Below, one piece after another: positions 48,701 to 57,774 of a DNA stretch of 64,000 nucleotides. Location of the stretch: assembly GCA_963741405.1 (NCBI GenBank), contig CAVUHX010000014.1:62001-126000 (forward strand), in the 5' to 3' direction. This DNA comes from Roseiarcus sp963741405. Lineage in GTDB: Bacteria > Pseudomonadota > Alphaproteobacteria > Rhizobiales > Beijerinckiaceae. Below the pieces are notes generated by a model that had not been told where the DNA came from, searched no databases, and was given only the letters and a program-made list of their open reading frames with translations. How positions within the stretch are numbered: position 1 is the stretch's first letter; every line of letters starts with the position of its first letter. The position numbers were made by a program, and so were the translations under genes.

Positions 48701-49600
48701 TTGCCTCCCTTCGGCGAAGAACGCCTCACCGGCCGCGGCGACGTCACGCACGAGGTCGGCAGTGGCCTCCAGGTGCCAGTAGGTCGAATAGATGTTGATG
48801 TGACCCATGTAGGTCGCAAGCGCCGCCATATGCGCGCCGGTTCGGCTTCGATCGGCTGGACTGCCCTGCAGCGCCCGCACCGCGAACGTATGCCGCAGAT
48901 CATGCAGGCGCGGTCGGCGCCGCGCCGCCGGCGCGATGCCTGCACTGCAGACCAGCCTGTCGAAGGTCTCTTTGACCGCGATGTAGCGCAGCGGCAGACC
49001 ACGCGCGTCAACGAACACCGGATCAGCTTCGGAATGAGGCTGACGACGCGCCAGATAGCGCTCCAGGCCGGCTGTCGGCGTGTCGTGCAGCGGCGCCAAG
49101 CGGGTTTTTCGGAACTTGGTCTCGCGGATCAGCAGGCCGTCGCGCGTCACGTCGGCGACGGTCAACTTGAGCGCCTCGGAGATCCTCAATCCGGTGACCG
49201 ACAGCAGCGCGATCAAGGTCGCATAGGTCCATGGGCGCAAGCCGCCTTTCGGGCGAAGCCGAAGGGCGGCTTCGATCAGTCGGTCGATCTCCGCCGCCGA
49301 GTAAATGTGCGGCGGGCGTCGCGTCTTGCGGGCGCCGAAGTGATTGACCGGCGGCAGCTCGTGCCGGGCGTCCTCGACCCGGACATGTCGCGCGAAGCGA
49401 CAGACGGCTTTCAGCCGGGCGTCGCGTTGCGGAACGGACGGGCCGCACGCCGCCCAATCGATTGCGGTTTGGGCGTGGACATGCGTCTGCCCGCGCTTGG
49501 TCGCAAAAGCGGCAAAGCACTTGAGCAGCCATTCCGCGTTAAGCATCGCAAATCCCGTGGCGCGGCGGAGCGCCAGATAAGCCTCGATGGCCTTCAACAT
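48695..49600 (-). CDS. Tyrosine recombinase (second of a coupled pair)
   Basis: 301 residues from ATG 49598-49600, whose first bases overlap the stop of the upstream recombinase (TGATG). Catalytic residues: Arg in LLSVTGLRISEALKLTVADV, Lys region ETKFRKTRLAPLHDT, HxxR in RPRLHDLRHTFAVRAL, His in MGHINIYSTYWHLEA, which also supplies the tyrosine. The N-terminal SAM-like domain is present. Resembles the partner integrases of RIT (recombinase-in-trio) elements, but only two of the three genes are here. Confidence 0.85.
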   Translation of the reverse strand: MLKAIEAYLALRRATGFAMLNAEWLLKCFAAFATKRGQTHVHAQTAIDWAACGPSVPQRDARLKAVCRFARHVRVEDARHELPPVNHFGARKTRRPPHIYSAAEIDRLIEAALRLRPKGGLRPWTYATLIALLSVTGLRISEALKLTVADVTRDGLLIRETKFRKTRLAPLHDTPTAGLERYLARRQPHSEADPVFVDARGLPLRYIAVKETFDRLVCSAGIAPAARRRPRLHDLRHTFAVRALQGSPADRSRTGAHMAALATYMGHINIYSTYWHLEATADLVRDVAAAGEAFFAEGRQS

Positions 49601-50832
49601 CAGAAGACCTCCGGCCAAGGCTGTGCGATTTGCTTGAGGAGCGCGACGTCGGCCTTGGCGTAATGGGCCGTCGTGTCGACGCCTCGGTGCCGTAGGACCA
49701 ACCCGATCTTCTCGAGCGGAACGCCATGACGCAGCATCTCGGTCGCCGCCGTGTGTCGCAGGACGTGCGCCCCCTTGACCGGCGAGACGACGCCGGCCCG
49801 CTGCATGAGGCGTCTCACCACCGACGAGACGCCGTCGCCATTCCGGAACGGCCGAAAGGGCGCGATATTGCGCAGGAACACGTGATCGCTCGGACAGGTC
49901 GAGGGGCGGTCCGCGAGGTAGGCGGCGATCGCATCCCCGACATCCTGCGGAAGCGGCAGACGTACCTCGTAGCGCGACTTGCCCGAGACCAGCAGCGAGC
50001 CCGTCTCCCACTCGATGTCGTCGAGGCGGAGTTGCGCCACGTCGCCTGCGCGCAGCCCGAGGCGCGCCAGGAGCAGCAGGATCGCGCGATCACGCCGGCG
50101 CTCGACGACTTCGCCGTCGCTTGCCGCAATCAGCCGGCTCACCTGCTCCGTCGCCAGATATCGCGGCAACTCGGCAAGCCGCCAGCGGGCATAGCCGGGA
50201 ATGACATGGGCGAGACCCGCTCGGCAGCGGCCTTCGACAGCGAGGTAGCGCAAGAACGCACGCAGGCTGGTCGTCAACTTCTCGACGGTTCCCTTGCCGC
50301 AACGGCCCGCGCAGTCCAGGAAAAAGCTGCGAACGGCGGCCGGCTCCCATCCTTCTGGATCGTCCCCGAGCGCCGCCGCCAGGCGCGCGGCGTCGCGGAC
50401 GTAGAGCCTGATCGTGGCGTCGGACGCGCCGCGGTGCTTGCGCAGCCACTCTTTGAAGTGCGCCACCAGCCGCGGCTCAGCTCGCTGCAACGGCGAGGCG
50501 GCAGGCTGGCAGACGCCGATTTCGACGAGATGCCGGCAAAAAAGCCGGGCGCCGAAAATCGTATGGTGGTTGCGGCGCCCTCCCATGGCGCGCGGACACC
50601 GGCACCTGCGCAGGTGCTCGCTGAACGTCGCGAGATCAATCTCGCTCGGCATCGCCCCTTGGCGGGCCACGACATGGCCGAGGTGCGCCGCCGCCCGCAG
50701 ATATCGGACCGCCGTGTCCGCGCTGTACCCCTGCCGCTCGAGCGCGGCTGCGAAGCCGTCAAGGTATGGCCCGCTCGGCCCGCTCCGCAGATGCCCCAGC
50801 ATCTTCGATGCCGAGAAGTAGGTCTCCAGCAT
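49600..50832 (-). CDS. Tyrosine recombinase (first of a coupled pair)
   Basis: 410 residues from ATG 50830-50832 (MLETYFSASKMLGHLR). Catalytic Arg in LLLARLGLRAGDVAQLRLDD, HxxR in GAHVLRHTAATEMLRHGVPL, His/Tyr in VLRHRGVDTTAHYAKADVAL. A long N-terminal domain precedes (RQGYSADTAVRYLRAAAHLG). Translationally coupled to the second recombinase. The downstream third member expected in a RIT element is replaced by ISL3 debris. IS630 copy 1 lies 65 bases upstream. Confidence 0.87.
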   Translation of the reverse strand: MLETYFSASKMLGHLRSGPSGPYLDGFAAALERQGYSADTAVRYLRAAAHLGHVVARQGAMPSEIDLATFSEHLRRCRCPRAMGGRRNHHTIFGARLFCRHLVEIGVCQPAASPLQRAEPRLVAHFKEWLRKHRGASDATIRLYVRDAARLAAALGDDPEGWEPAAVRSFFLDCAGRCGKGTVEKLTTSLRAFLRYLAVEGRCRAGLAHVIPGYARWRLAELPRYLATEQVSRLIAASDGEVVERRRDRAILLLLARLGLRAGDVAQLRLDDIEWETGSLLVSGKSRYEVRLPLPQDVGDAIAAYLADRPSTCPSDHVFLRNIAPFRPFRNGDGVSSVVRRLMQRAGVVSPVKGAHVLRHTAATEMLRHGVPLEKIGLVLRHRGVDTTAHYAKADVALLKQIAQPWPEVF

Positions 50833-50897
50833 ATTCGTCCCCGTTCGTGACCGGCCATTGGTGGCCGACCCGACGGAGCCGCAGGACCGTATTGTTA

Positions 50898-52041
50898 TAC
50901 CCTGACTCATTGAGAAAGCGGGGCAAGGGGGGTTGCCGTGGATCAAAATCCAGATTCTTGTTTGGTTGATGATTCGCGGGGGTTACCTTTCTGCTGACGA
51001 CCGGGCCGATCTGATCGCGTTGGCGCGAGACGGTTCGGCGGCGCATCGTCTGGCGCGGCGGGCGAACGCGTTGGTCCTTCTCGACGACGGCTGGAGCTGT
51101 GAGCGTGTCGCCGCAGCGCTGTTCGTCGATGACGAAACCGTCCGGCGCTGGCATCAGCTGTTCCTGGAGGACGGGCTCGAGGGATTGACGCGCTTTGACG
51201 GCGGCGGCTCCTGCCCGCGCCTGGCGGAAGATCAAGAAGCGAAGTTGCAGTCGTGGATCGCTGCGACCTTGCCGCGTTCGACACGCGACGTCGGCGCGTA
51301 TATCGAGAGGGAATTCGGCGTCGTTTATGAGAGCCGTTCTGGGCTGGTGGCGATGCTGCATCGGCTCGGGCTCGAATACCACAAGCCCGAGACGATCGGA
51401 CGCAAGCTCGACCCGGAAAAACAGCAGGCGTTCATCGAAACCTACGAGAACGTGCTGAATTCGCTGGGGCCGGACGAGGCTGTGCTGTTCGTGGACGCCG
51501 TGCATCCGACCCATGCGGCGCGCCCCGTCGGCTGTTGGGCGCCGGCGAAGGAGCATCTGGCGATCGAGCAGACCAGCGGACGCCAGCGCCTGAACATTCA
51601 CGGGGCCATCGATCTCGAAACCGGCAAGACGGCGATGATCGACGTCGAAACCGTCGACGCCGCCTCAACCATCCGGCTGCTGCAAGCGATCGAGGCGATG
51701 TATCCACTGCTGGCGCTGATCCACGTGTTTCTGGACAATGCGCGCTATCATCATGCCGCTCTTGTGCGAGAGTGGCTGGCGCAGCCCGGCAGACGCATCA
51801 AGCTGCATTTCATCCCCGCCTACTGCCCGCATCTGAACCCGATCGAGCGGTTGTGGGGCGTGATGCACAAGTCTCTGACCCACAACAGGACCTATCCCAC
51901 ATATCGTGAATTCGCCGACGCGATGCTCCACTTCCTGCGCGCCGAAGTCCCCAGTCGATGGGGAGAAATCGCCAATTCGATCACAGATAATTTCCGCATA
52001 ATCCGCCCCGCCAATTTTCGCATCTTGGCGTGAGCGGAGTA
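50898..52041. mobile_element. IS630-family insertion sequence, copy 1
   Basis: 1144 bases flanked by TA duplications (50896-50897 and 52042-52043). Left end TACCCTGACTCATTGAG and right end (reverse) TACTCCGCTCACGCC are imperfect inverted repeats. A second copy of the same length lies inverted at 58978-60121; their transposases differ by one residue (ANSITD here, ADSITD there). Confidence 0.92.
50969..52033 (+). CDS. IS630 family transposase (copy 1)
   Basis: 354 residues from ATG 50969 (MIRGGYLSADDRADLIALAR); a TTG 12 codons upstream is possible. N-terminal helix-turn-helix (CERVAAALFVDDETVRRWHQ), winged-helix region (STRDVGAYIEREFGVVYESR), and DDE triad: DEAVLFVDAVHPTH, IHVFLDNARYHHA and CPHLNPIERLWGVMHK. 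Complete and probably functional. Confidence 0.93.
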   Translation: MIRGGYLSADDRADLIALARDGSAAHRLARRANALVLLDDGWSCERVAAALFVDDETVRRWHQLFLEDGLEGLTRFDGGGSCPRLAEDQEAKLQSWIAATLPRSTRDVGAYIEREFGVVYESRSGLVAMLHRLGLEYHKPETIGRKLDPEKQQAFIETYENVLNSLGPDEAVLFVDAVHPTHAARPVGCWAPAKEHLAIEQTSGRQRLNIHGAIDLETGKTAMIDVETVDAASTIRLLQAIEAMYPLLALIHVFLDNARYHHAALVREWLAQPGRRIKLHFIPAYCPHLNPIERLWGVMHKSLTHNRTYPTYREFADAMLHFLRAEVPSRWGEIANSITDNFRIIRPANFRILA

Positions 52042-52104
52042 TATGGGGAGAAAGATCGCTGCAATTCACAGAAAAGCGCCGACCCCAGTTCGCCAACTCC
52101 CCAT

Positions 52105-52180
52105 TAGTGGAAGCGCCCATAAGGCACGAATTGTAGGCGACGCGTTCGTGCGCGCAGTCCTCGCAACGCTCGACGTGTCA
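52105..52180 (-). pseudogene. IS91 transposase zinc-finger fragment, inverted relative to the rest
   Basis: The minus strand reads HVERCEDCAHERVAYNSC, the N-terminal zinc-binding motif of IS91 transposases. The continuation of the same protein (QAAARAAWLAARQAELPPV) begins next to it on the plus strand. The two parts are head to head, so an inversion broke the gene. Confidence 0.6.
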
Positions 52181-52733
52181 GGCGGCGGCGAGAGCGGCGT
52201 GGCTCGCTGCTCGTCAGGCCGAGCTGCCGCCGGTTCCCTCCTTCCACGTCGTCTTCACCCTGCCGCCGGCGGCGGCCGAGATCGCTTTCCAGAACAACCA
52301 GACGGTCTATGGCCTCTTGATGCGCGCCGCCGCCGAGGCGCTCATGACGCTTGCCGTCGAACGCCCCGGCGCTCGGATCGGCCTCATCGCCCTGCTCCAC
52401 ACCTGGGGACAGACGCTGACCCATCATCCCCACGTTCACTGTCTCGTCCCCGGCGGCGGTGTCGCCCTCGACACTCAGCCCTGGGTCGCCTGCAAACCCA
52501 ACTTCCTGCTCTCCGTCCGCGCCCTGTCGAAGACCTTCCGCCGCCTGTTCCTCAACGGCTTGGAAGCCGCTTTTCGTCGCGGCGAACTCGGTTTCTTCGG
52601 CGATCTGGCCCCACTCGCCGAGGCCGCCGCTTTCGCCGAGCGCCTGCGCCCGCTCCCCAACAGCCCCTTCGTCGTCTGCGCCAAGCCGCCGTTCGGCGGA
52701 CCCGAGCGAGTGCTGGCCCACCTCGCCCGCTTC
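52181..52733 (+). pseudogene. IS91 family transposase fragment
   Basis: Reads LAARQAELPPVPSFHVVFTL, AAAEIAFQNNQTVYGLLMRA, HTWGQTLTHHPHVHCLVPGG (His-rich catalytic motif 1) and PFGGPERVLAHLAR, where the family sequence stops. The Y2 tyrosine motif region that follows is missing, so it is inactive. Located just right of IS630 copy 1. Confidence 0.75.
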
Positions 52734-52813
52734 CGCCGCGATAGCGGCTTCGTTCAATCCCCTCATTTTGGAGGACTCGAAAATGCCTGAATTTTTGCGT
52801 CCGGCGCCTGACG

Positions 52814-53090
52814 GTGTGGCGAATCGTGCGGGCGGAAGCGGGCATGCGCAAGTCGATCGATCGGATGGAACTGGTTCATGATTTTCTGAAGCGCGCGTTT
52901 TCGGGGAGCTTGCACGCCAAGCGGATTCTTTCGCTAGCCAACGGGACGCTCGGGGTTTTGACGGGTGCGTCCTTGGCCGTTTCGGTGATCGGGCATGCGC
53001 TGGCGCAAGCGCGCGGTCTGATGGACAGAACGCGATCAAACAAGTCGATCGCCTGCTGAGCAACGCCGGGGTCGTCGTGTGGGGCCCCGC
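52814..53090 (+). pseudogene. IS4-like transposase, N-terminal fragment
   Basis: Reads FLKRAFSGSLHAKRILSLAN, GTLGVLTGASLAVSVIGHAL and AQARGLM, then after a one-base shift near 53025 AIKQVDRLLSNAGVVVWG. These match N-termini of IS4-type transposases from the same group of bacteria. The sequence ends at a junction with a DUF5372-like fragment on the opposite strand; the DDE core is absent. Confidence 0.6.
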
Positions 53091-53402
53091 CATGCGGGGC
53101 GCCGGCGCCGTGGGCCGTTCGAGAAACGCCAACTCCAACTGCATGATTGCCCTCCTCTCCGGGGGCCGACTCGGCGAGTCGGTTGAGAAGAGCGTCGATG
53201 ACGGCGCGCGCCTTGATCAAATCTCCCACTGCGCAAAGGTCCTCGCCGTCCTTGACCGTTTCCGGCGCGTTGGCGCCGAAGCTCACAAACCCGTCCGTCC
53301 AGGCTGACGGAATGAGCGATCGACTACCGTCGGGCAGCACCACCAACAACAACGGCACGCCGCGCCGCGTCAGCCCGTTGATCACGGCGAGGCGGCATCC
53401 TT
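53091..53402 (-). pseudogene. DUF5372-like protein fragment
   Basis: The minus strand gives HPFEGCRLAVINGLTRRGVP, LLLVVLPDGSRSLIPSAWTD (the conserved WTD of DUF5372) and VGDLIKARAVIDALLNRLAE. DUF5372 proteins accompany recombinases in mobile elements. It begins exactly at the junction with the maturase fragment and lacks a start of its own. A second copy of its WTD segment sits inside the maturase at 53541-53650. Confidence 0.55.
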
Positions 53403-53409
53403 CAAAGGG

Positions 53410-54072
53410 ATGCCGCCGTTCAAAGCCCATGTCGTCGCTTACGCCGACGACTTCGTCATCCTCTCCCGCGCTCGCGCGGGTGAAGCGCTGGCGTGGACGA
53501 AGGCGACGATGGCCAAGCTCGGGCTCACGCTCAACGAGGCCGCCGAAGCTCACAAACCCGTCCGTCCAGGCTGACGGAATGAGCGATCGCGCCGATCGAG
53601 ACGGAATGCGGCGGATGAAGAGCGGCAAGAGCGGCAGGCGCGGCACGAAAACCTCGGTGAGGGACGCCCGGAAAGAGCGCTTCGACTTTCTCGGCTACCG
53701 TTCGGCCCGCATCACCGCACCAAGGACGGACGCCTATACTCGGGCGCAAGCCCATCGAAGAAGAGCGTGCATCGGATCAAGGCCAGGATCGGCAAAATGC
53801 TGAGGCCCTCGAACACGGCCCCGTGGCCGAAAACCTGCCAAAAGCTGAACAGGCTCCTGCTCGGCTGGTCGGCGTATTTCAGCTACGGCAGCCTCGCCAG
53901 GGGGTATCGGGACGTCGATCACACCGACCATGTGCGCGCTTTCCTCGCCAGGAGGCACAAGATGCAGAACCGGGGCGCGCGACACTTCTCCCGCTCGGCC
54001 ATTTACGGCGAACTGGGGGTCGTCTCGCTCTGGAAACACCATCCCAACCCTGCGCCGAAAGCCTCGCCATGA
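53410..54072 (+). pseudogene. Group II intron maturase, C-terminal part
   Basis: Starts mid-domain with HVVAYADDFVILSRARAGEA (RT catalytic YADD), WTKATMAKLGLTLNEA, is broken by a ~113-base insertion, resumes KTSVRDARKERFDFLGYR, shifts frame once near 53700 (one T short), and continues SVHRIKARIGKMLRPSNTAP, LLLGWSAYFSYGSLARGYRD and HHPNPAPKASP. These are the RT thumb and maturase domain. Complementary in content to the N-terminal part at 42.3-43.0 kb. Confidence 0.75.
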
Positions 54073-54184
54073 AGCCAGTCGGAAAGCCGGATGCGGGAAA
54101 TCCGCCCGTCCGGTTTGATGAGCGGGGAAGGGAAACGGAGCGATTCGCCAAGCCTCAAGCTACCGCGCCCTCCCTCGACTTTAC
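54073..54184 (+). ncRNA. Group II intron domain V/VI and 3' end (copy 1)
   Basis: AAGCCGGATGCGGGAAATCC followed by GCCCGTCCGGTTTGATGAGC forms a domain V hairpin: AGC triad, 5-bp stem, GAAA loop and bulge. It is followed by a domain VI region ending ...CTCGACTTTAC, taken as the intron 3' end at 54184. It directly follows the maturase stop, as in intact introns. Confidence 0.7.
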
Positions 54185-54468
54185 CCGCGACGTCCAGATC
54201 AGCCTCGAATCGAACAGTGCCTCAGGGACAGCCTCCGCCGTAAGTCTTCAGAATCGCCCTTTCCCCACCGCCGAGCCTGGCCTTCCCGGCCGACCGCCAC
54301 GACCATTGGCCCCGAGACCAGTTTCTGGTTTTGGCAATTTGCCGCTTTTTTCGACAGAATGATCATTTTGGGCTTGATTGGGGCGAAAATGTGTGTGAAC
54401 GTCGGTTACTACTTCTTCAGCCAAGAGGGTGTTTTTATCAATCCGAGTTCTTTGGGAAGGGGCGTCGG

Positions 54469-54810
54469 ATGTCTGAGCTTGGGGCGCTGGAAGAACTCGC
54501 TATTGGACTGACGCAAAGCAGAGGAGAGGCGATGTCGCTGGGCGATGACCTTCTCGTTTACCTGCTCACCATCGCGCTTTCACATGTGCGGAAGAAAAGC
54601 AATGGTGTTCGCGAAACCGCGCAGGGGGCGCTGGCGCCGGCCGCCGCAAGTCCATCGCCGCCGAGATCTGCTCAAGTGTATGATTTGCCGAACGGGCCGA
54701 CCGAGACGATCCTAACCAGCCTGTTCACTGCGCTCAGCCAATTCCGAAACGAAGTCCACTACAGCGGCGCGGAGCGCCGGATCGCGGATTCTCAGGAAGG
54801 CGTTTATTAG
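54469..54810 (+). CDS. Hypothetical protein
   Basis: 113 residues from ATG 54469 (MSELGALEELAIGLTQSRGE). A helical segment LGDDLLVYLLTIALSHVRKK is the most protein-like part; the second half is Ala/Pro-rich and overlaps a minus-strand HTH-regulator tail, so the true end may be lost. No family recognised. Confidence 0.4.
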   Translation: MSELGALEELAIGLTQSRGEAMSLGDDLLVYLLTIALSHVRKKSNGVRETAQGALAPAAASPSPPRSAQVYDLPNGPTETILTSLFTALSQFRNEVHYSGAERRIADSQEGVY

Positions 54811-54840
54811 ACGTAGGCCGTCATCGGCCGCTTGCTCAGC
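54712..54840 (-). pseudogene. C-terminal tail of an Xre-type regulator
   Basis: The minus strand reads DDGLRLINAFLRIRDPALRA followed by AVVDFVSELAERSEQAG, which resembles the C-terminal end of small Xre regulators in alphaproteobacteria. The DNA-binding part is absent upstream, where IS5 and unrelated sequence lie. Overlaps the end of the plus-strand hypothetical gene; one of the two is probably spurious. Confidence 0.35.
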
Positions 54841-54976
54841 GCTCCGCATTGGCCGGGAAATCCCACCCGATGGCGCGGCCGGCAATGCCGCAAACATGTC
54901 CTCGCGATCTCGCATGGGCTCTTCACTATAACGCTGTTGGTTATGAAGGGTTATATCGGTTTTTGCGGCAATACTA

Positions 54977-55871
54977 GGGCCTGTCTTCAGTTGAGGAGGA
55001 TAACGGCACAGACGAGCTGAACGCCGGCGAGGAAAATCTTGGCGAGCTTGTCGTAACGCGTGGCGATGGCGCGGAAATGCTTGAGCTTGTTGAAGAAGCG
55101 CTCAATGAGATTGCGTTCGCAGTAGAGGGCGAAATCGCACGGGCGCGGGGCTTTTCGATTGGATTTGGATGGGATGACTGGCGTGATCGCTCGTGCGTTG
55201 AGGGCGCCGATGAAGGGGTCGGCGTCGAAGGCCTTGTCGGCGATCAGAGCGCCGGGATCGACGGCTTCGATGAGAGATTCAGCGCAAGTCAGATCGTGAT
55301 CCTGGCCCGGGCTGAGCATCACCTCGACAGGATTGCCGAGGGCATCGACGAGCGCGTGTATCTTGGTGGTCAATCCGCCGCGGGATCGGCCGATGGCTTG
55401 CGCACCGTCTTTTTTCTTGGCGCCGGCGCTATGCTGGTGAGCGCGCACGATGGTGGCGTCGATCATCATGTACTCGTTGTCGTGATCGCTGGCCAAGAGC
55501 CTGAAAACCCGCTCGAAAACGCCGCTCTTGGCCCATCGGTTGAAACGCTGATAGACGATCTTCCAGCCGCCAAAGCGCTCGGGCAGATCGCGCCACGGGA
55601 CGCCGGCGCGAAACCTGAAGAGAACGGCTTCGACGAACAGGCGATTGTCCGCCGCCGTGCCGCCCACATGGCCTTCACGGCCCGGCAGAATGTCTTTGAT
55701 CCGATCCCACTGGTCGTCGCGCAGTGCATATCGTCGCATCGGTCAGCCCCTCCTCGGGCCGACCACTCACGAGTTAGACATTTGCTGATTCGGGAATCCC
55801 TTGCGTATCCAAAACACCAAACGTTCTGCGTCCGATTCCACTCCGTTCTCGCCTCAACTGAAGACAGGCCC
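54977..55871. mobile_element. IS5-family insertion sequence (IS427/IS1031-like)
   Basis: 895 bases with perfect 20-base terminal repeats: GGGCCTGTCTTCAGTTGAGG (54977-54996) and its inverse at 55852-55871. Flanked by TA duplications (54975-54976, 55872-55873). Contains one complete transposase gene. Confidence 0.93.
54987..55739 (-). CDS. IS5 family transposase
   Basis: 250 residues in one frame. N-terminal MRRYALRDDQWDRIKDILPG and GVPWRDLPERFGGWKIVYQR (DUF4096-type), DDE residues in NEYMMIDATIVRAHQHSAGA, GALIADKAFDADPF and YCERNLIERFFNKLKHFRAI. The gene stretches from terminal repeat to terminal repeat; complete and probably active. Confidence 0.94.
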   Translation of the reverse strand: MRRYALRDDQWDRIKDILPGREGHVGGTAADNRLFVEAVLFRFRAGVPWRDLPERFGGWKIVYQRFNRWAKSGVFERVFRLLASDHDNEYMMIDATIVRAHQHSAGAKKKDGAQAIGRSRGGLTTKIHALVDALGNPVEVMLSPGQDHDLTCAESLIEAVDPGALIADKAFDADPFIGALNARAITPVIPSKSNRKAPRPCDFALYCERNLIERFFNKLKHFRAIATRYDKLAKIFLAGVQLVCAVILLN

Positions 55872-56577
55872 TAAATCATATTTTATCTGTTGATAAATTC
55901 ATAGGGGTCGATGCGGGCTACGGGCGCCAGGATACGAATTGCATCCTATCGCAGTCCGGCCACTCGTCGAGCCCCCTCTGGCAGGACGAGCGCCAATCCC
56001 AGAAGACCGGCAAGCTGCAGCGCGGCCAGCTCGTCGCTTTCTTTGCCGGGCCGCGGCGACCGGTTCGATTTGACGGTTCTTTCGCGACTCAGCGACAAGA
56101 ATTAGAGCGGACTCCGATCAAGCTGTATCAAGTTCGCAGACGAAGATTTCAAGGTGTCCGCAAAAGCTTCCAGCACGTCGGGAAGCCCGCCGACACAGTG
56201 CGATCGGATACCGCTCTAAGATGACGTTGCATTCTACTCATCGACGTTTCGGGCCAACGCCTCGCTGAAGGGGCGCTGCGCCGCAATAGAATGCACTGTC
56301 ATGCCTGGACGGCGCCCCGTGGTAAAGGGTTGCTTTGAAGCTTGTGCGAACGTCTCGGGCGCGGTCATGTCTTCGGCCTGCTGTGCGGCAAGGATGGCTC
56401 CGCTGACCCTGATGGTTCGTGCGCGTAAGCTCTTCGCCCCAATCACCGTATCGCGCTCGTACCGGCGCAGACAGTGCAACGGGCGTCCAAGCCTTATCCG
56501 TTGGTTCACATCACTTCGTCGGCGCCCGCGATGCTGATCGCCTTGGCGGCGAAAACTCCTGCTTGAAGAGCCCTGGT
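55872..56577. repeat. Non-coding stretch with a palindromic repeat, between IS5 and IS110
   Basis: AGAGCGGACTCCGATC (56104-56119) and GATCGGATACCGCTCT (56202-56218) are inverted arms of a dispersed rhizobial-type repeat. A short plus-strand segment near 56008 (KLQRGQLVAFF) resembles an IS110 N-terminal motif. The minus-strand frame 56234-56722 overlaps the IS110 end and resembles nothing. No other feature. Confidence 0.45.
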
Positions 56578-57725
56578 TCAGGCTGCGACCGGCCTGTCGT
56601 CGTATTGGCCGCCCCTCGTCATCAAAACGAAGACGATACGCGCGACCTTGTTGGCGAGCGCCACCGCGGTCAGCTTGAACTTGTGCTTGACCGCCTTGCG
56701 CTCGAGCAGCCCGCTCGCCCACCGACGCAGGGCGTCGTTATGGCCCTTACGGTGGCTGAGCGTCGCGCAGGCGCCGACGACCAGAAGCTTGCGCAGGTAA
56801 CGGTCGCCCATCTTGGTGATGCGCCCGAGCCGCTCCTTGCCTCCGCTCAAACTCTGGCGTGGCGTCAGCCCGAGGAAGGCTGAGAACTCGCGCCCGCTGG
56901 CGAAGGCGCTCATGTCCTGGATCGTCGCTGTGATCGCCGAGGCGATGACCGGGCCGATGCCGGCAATGGTCATCAAGCGCCTCGCCGTCTCGTCCGCCTT
57001 GACCGCAACCTCAAGCTCTTTGTCGATCGCGCCGATCGCCTCGTCGAGCGCGTCGATTTGGCCGATGAGCGGACGAAGCGCCGCGCGCACGCTATCGGGG
57101 ACCACGATCTCGCCGTTATCGTCGAAGCCGTCGACGGCCAGGCGCTTGAGGTCGTAGGCGTGCTGCGCCCCCTGCGCTGCGACGACGCCGATCTCGGCCA
57201 TGTGCCCGCGCAAAGCGTTGAGGAGCGACGTGCGCTGACCAGCGAGCAGCTCGCGCGCCCGATGGCGCATCAACTCGGCCTGGTTGTCGATTCCGCGCAC
57301 CGACACGAACCTCTGGGCCGGCCGACATAGGATCGCGGAACGCGATCCGTTCCGGATCGCTATGCCGCCTCGCAAATCGCCGCCGCGTCGGCCGCGTCGT
57401 TCTTGTTGCGCCGGACATCGGGCTTCACATGCGCCGGCGGGATCAGCTTCACCTCGTGCCCGAGCGCCAGCAATTGCCGCCCCCAGTGATGGGCCGAGGA
57501 GCAGGCCTCCATCGCCACCACGCACGGCGCCAGCTCGGCGAAGAAGGCGACGAGCCGGCCACGCGTCAGCTTGCGCGCCACGACGACCTCGCCCTTCGCA
57601 TCGACGGCGTAAACCTGAAAAACCTTCTTCCCCAGATCGAGCCCAACGCGCGTGACAGCGGTCAAATTCCGGGTAGACTTGCGCAATCGACGGCTTCCTT
57701 CAGATGGGTTGATGACAACGACCAT
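56578..57725 (-). pseudogene. IS110 family transposase interrupted by a ~53-base insertion
   Basis: N-terminal part (57725-57360): VTRVGLDLGKKVFQVYAVDA, CVVAMEACSSAHHWGRQLLA, NKNDAADAAAICEAA then TAG. C-terminal part (from ~57310): RFVSVRGIDNQAELMRHRAR, LMTIAGIGPVIASAITATIQ, FLGLTPRQSLSGGKERLGRI. Between ICEA and RFVSVR lies foreign sequence with GCGATCCG-GAA-CGGATCGC, a perfect 8-bp hairpin, plus CGTTCCGCGATCC. Excluding it would restore a normal DEDD transposase of ~345 residues. Confidence 0.8.
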
Positions 57726-57774
57726 CTTGGCACACTGATGCCGTTCGGGGCGCCGTCCACCCCATCACCGTAAT

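Noticed and set aside
52876..53646. Single 256-residue minus-strand protein
   Set aside because: It spans antisense of the maturase YADD region and of the IS4-like fragment; only the middle part resembles DUF5372.
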